Shown here: positions 63,053 to 64,000 of the stretch, piece by piece | Layout of the letters: every line of letters begins with the position of its first letter | Numbering within the stretch: the stretch's first letter is position 1 | From: Myxococcales bacterium | GTDB lineage: Bacteria > Myxococcota_A > Polyangia > Fen-1088 | Assembly (NCBI GenBank): GCA_022184915.1 | Contig: JAGTJU010000003.1 | Span: forward strand, 682,001 to 746,000 | Direction: 5' to 3' | Length of the DNA stretch: 64,000 bases | Made by a program: the position numbers and the translations under genes | The notes under the pieces: generated by a model | Seen by the model: only the letters and a program-made list of their open reading frames with translations | What the model was told of the DNA's origin: nothing | The model's database searches: none

Positions 63053-63724
63053 GTGCCCACTTTCGGTTGCCGTGAATGCCAGCGCGAGTTCGACGTCCCT
63101 GAGGCCACCTTGGCAAAGTTCCCTGGGTGGCAGCCGAAGGTCTGTCTTGCCTGCAAGAAGAAGGCGTCACCGGCCAAACCTCAGGGCGCGCGACCCGGGG
63201 CTGCGCCGGCGCGGCGGGCACACCGCGGCGCCAGTGCGCGTGAAGAGAACCTGACCACGGCGCAGGTGCTGGCCACGTACACCGCAGGGCCAACCGAAGG
63301 CGTGTTCACCGACGGCGCCGCCGACCCGAATCCGGGCCCCGGAGGCTGGGGAGCCGTGTACGTGTCCGGCAACGCGGTGGTGGCTGAGCGCTGGGGCCAC
63401 GAGGCTCACACCACGAACAACCGGATGGAGCTGGCAGCGCTCATTGCCGGATGCCAGCTGGTGCCGCCCGGCACGCCTGCCGTCATCTACACAGATAGCG
63501 AGCTGTGCGTGAAGACCATCAACGAGTGGGCAGCCGCGTGGAAGGCCCGCGGGTGGAAGCGAAAGACGGGGCCCATCAAAAACCTCGAGCTCGTTCAAGA
63601 GCTCTACGAGCTCATGCAAGGCCGCAAGGAGCTGTCGTTGCGCTGGATAGCGGCCCACGCGGGCAATCGATGGAACGAATACGCCGACGCGCTTGCCACC
63701 GCCTACCGGCGCGCCACCCGGTGA
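63053..63724 (+). CDS. ribonuclease HI with an N-terminal zinc ribbon
   Basis: A 223-residue enzyme that cuts RNA in RNA-DNA hybrids. The RNase H domain has Asp87 (FTDGAADPNPGPGGWG), Glu126 (NNRMELAAL), Asp148 (YTDSEL) and Asp212 (NEYADALA), a complete active site. Before it lies a zinc ribbon (CREC at 6-9, CLAC at 31-34) and a Pro/Ala/Arg linker. Zinc-ribbon versions are known in a minority of bacteria. GTG 63053 is the start since the ribbon begins immediately. Confidence 0.9.
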   Translation: MPTFGCRECQREFDVPEATLAKFPGWQPKVCLACKKKASPAKPQGARPGAAPARRAHRGASAREENLTTAQVLATYTAGPTEGVFTDGAADPNPGPGGWGAVYVSGNAVVAERWGHEAHTTNNRMELAALIAGCQLVPPGTPAVIYTDSELCVKTINEWAAAWKARGWKRKTGPIKNLELVQELYELMQGRKELSLRWIAAHAGNRWNEYADALATAYRRATR

Positions 63725-63814
63725 CCGGGGTTATGGGGCGATGTCCTGACGCCCCCGCCTGGTGTGAGCCGTCCGGTGGCTCCCCGTGAGCCATCATGGC
63801 GCAACCGAACGGCC

Positions 63815-63833
63815 CTTGACGAGACTCGTCAAG
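63815..63833. promoter_or_regulatory. perfect 9-bp inverted repeat upstream of the last gene
   Basis: CTTGACGAG-A-CTCGTCAAG is a perfect dyad 57 bp before the start of the exported protein gene. It could be an operator; TTGACG within it resembles a -35 box. Function inferred. Confidence 0.4.
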
Positions 63834-63889
63834 CTCGTCTGCTCGATTTGTGCTCAATCTGTGCCCCGGTAAGCCGATGAAGCCGAGCG

Positions 63890-64000
63890 ATGTCGAGTCG
63901 TCGTGGACGCGTCGCGGTCGCCGCCGTGCTCCTGGGCCTGGGGGCGTCCTCGTGCGGTGAGGCCACGCCTGCTCCCGAGGTCCTGGCGCAAGAGGCCGTC
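63890..64000 (+). CDS. exported protein, N-terminal part only
   Basis: ATG 63890 opens a frame without stop to the window end (37 codons). It encodes an Arg start, a hydrophobic stretch (VAVAAVLLGLGASSCGE) and a Cys followed by Gly, so it is probably a lipoprotein. The rest lies outside the window. An in-frame earlier start is not visible. Confidence 0.55.
   Translation, partial: MSSRRGRVAVAAVLLGLGASSCGEATPAPEVLAQEAV

Overview
The window is high-GC bacterial DNA with dense coding on both strands and many GTGA/ATGA start-stop overlaps. Several traits suggest a Gram-negative predatory or soil bacterium, most likely Myxococcota: many lipoproteins and outer-membrane barrels, thrombospondin type 3 calcium repeats on secreted proteins, Gly/Ser-rich lipoprotein linkers, an NtrC-type regulator, and a large iterative-looking type I PKS. 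The phylum is an inference from gene style. There is no rRNA, tRNA or CRISPR array in the window to confirm it.

Layout. 0.1-12.8 kb: a kinase-fold-like exported protein coupled to an Omp85-type barrel; a two-component system with a small third gene; a divergent CzcA-type RND metal pump broken by a one-base frameshift; a pilin-like protein coupled to a YfhO-like membrane protein; and an outer-membrane protein. 12.85-17.32 kb: a 4.4 kb island bounded by two 42-bp direct repeats. It holds a lipoprotein and the remains of two RhuM / AlbA_2 ATP-binding / HsdR modules, debris of type I restriction-modification loci. 17.4-32.2 kb: a small Cys-rich protein, an Aur1-like PAP2 membrane enzyme, a secreted TSP3 protein, and the most notable locus, a coupled operon of NAD-dependent reductase, 2344-residue PKS ending in an alpha-oxoamine synthase (serine palmitoyltransferase-like) domain, fatty-acid-2-hydroxylase-type enzyme and a CAT-fold protein. 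An SDR lies upstream. I read this operon as a pathway to a sphingoid-like or other long-chain amino-alcohol lipid.

32.4-48.8 kb: an AI-2E family permease, gshB, an NtrC-type regulator, a DUF2723-type glycosyltransferase, a kinase-like protein, an ExuT-like MFS transporter, type III glutamine synthetase with a clear terminator, and an EamA transporter. Next come a compact ATPase + TOPRIM-like pair that resembles an antiphage module, and a MocR regulator divergent from a PNPOx-GNAT fusion. 48.9-51 kb: an accessory patch with an orphan VapB antitoxin and broken vapC, and a toxin-like gene with an 8-T frameshift coupled to an ankyrin lipoprotein (candidate toxin-immunity pair).

51-64 kb: a GH5 glycosidase, a porin, a lipoprotein amidohydrolase with a TSP3 tail, a zinc-ribbon membrane protein, a Gly/Ser-repeat Ig/CBM lipoprotein, a duplicated calcium-loop lipoprotein, a GT2 + flippase pair for surface polysaccharide, a zinc-ribbon RNase HI and the start of another exported protein. 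Functions come from motifs read by eye. No database search was run.
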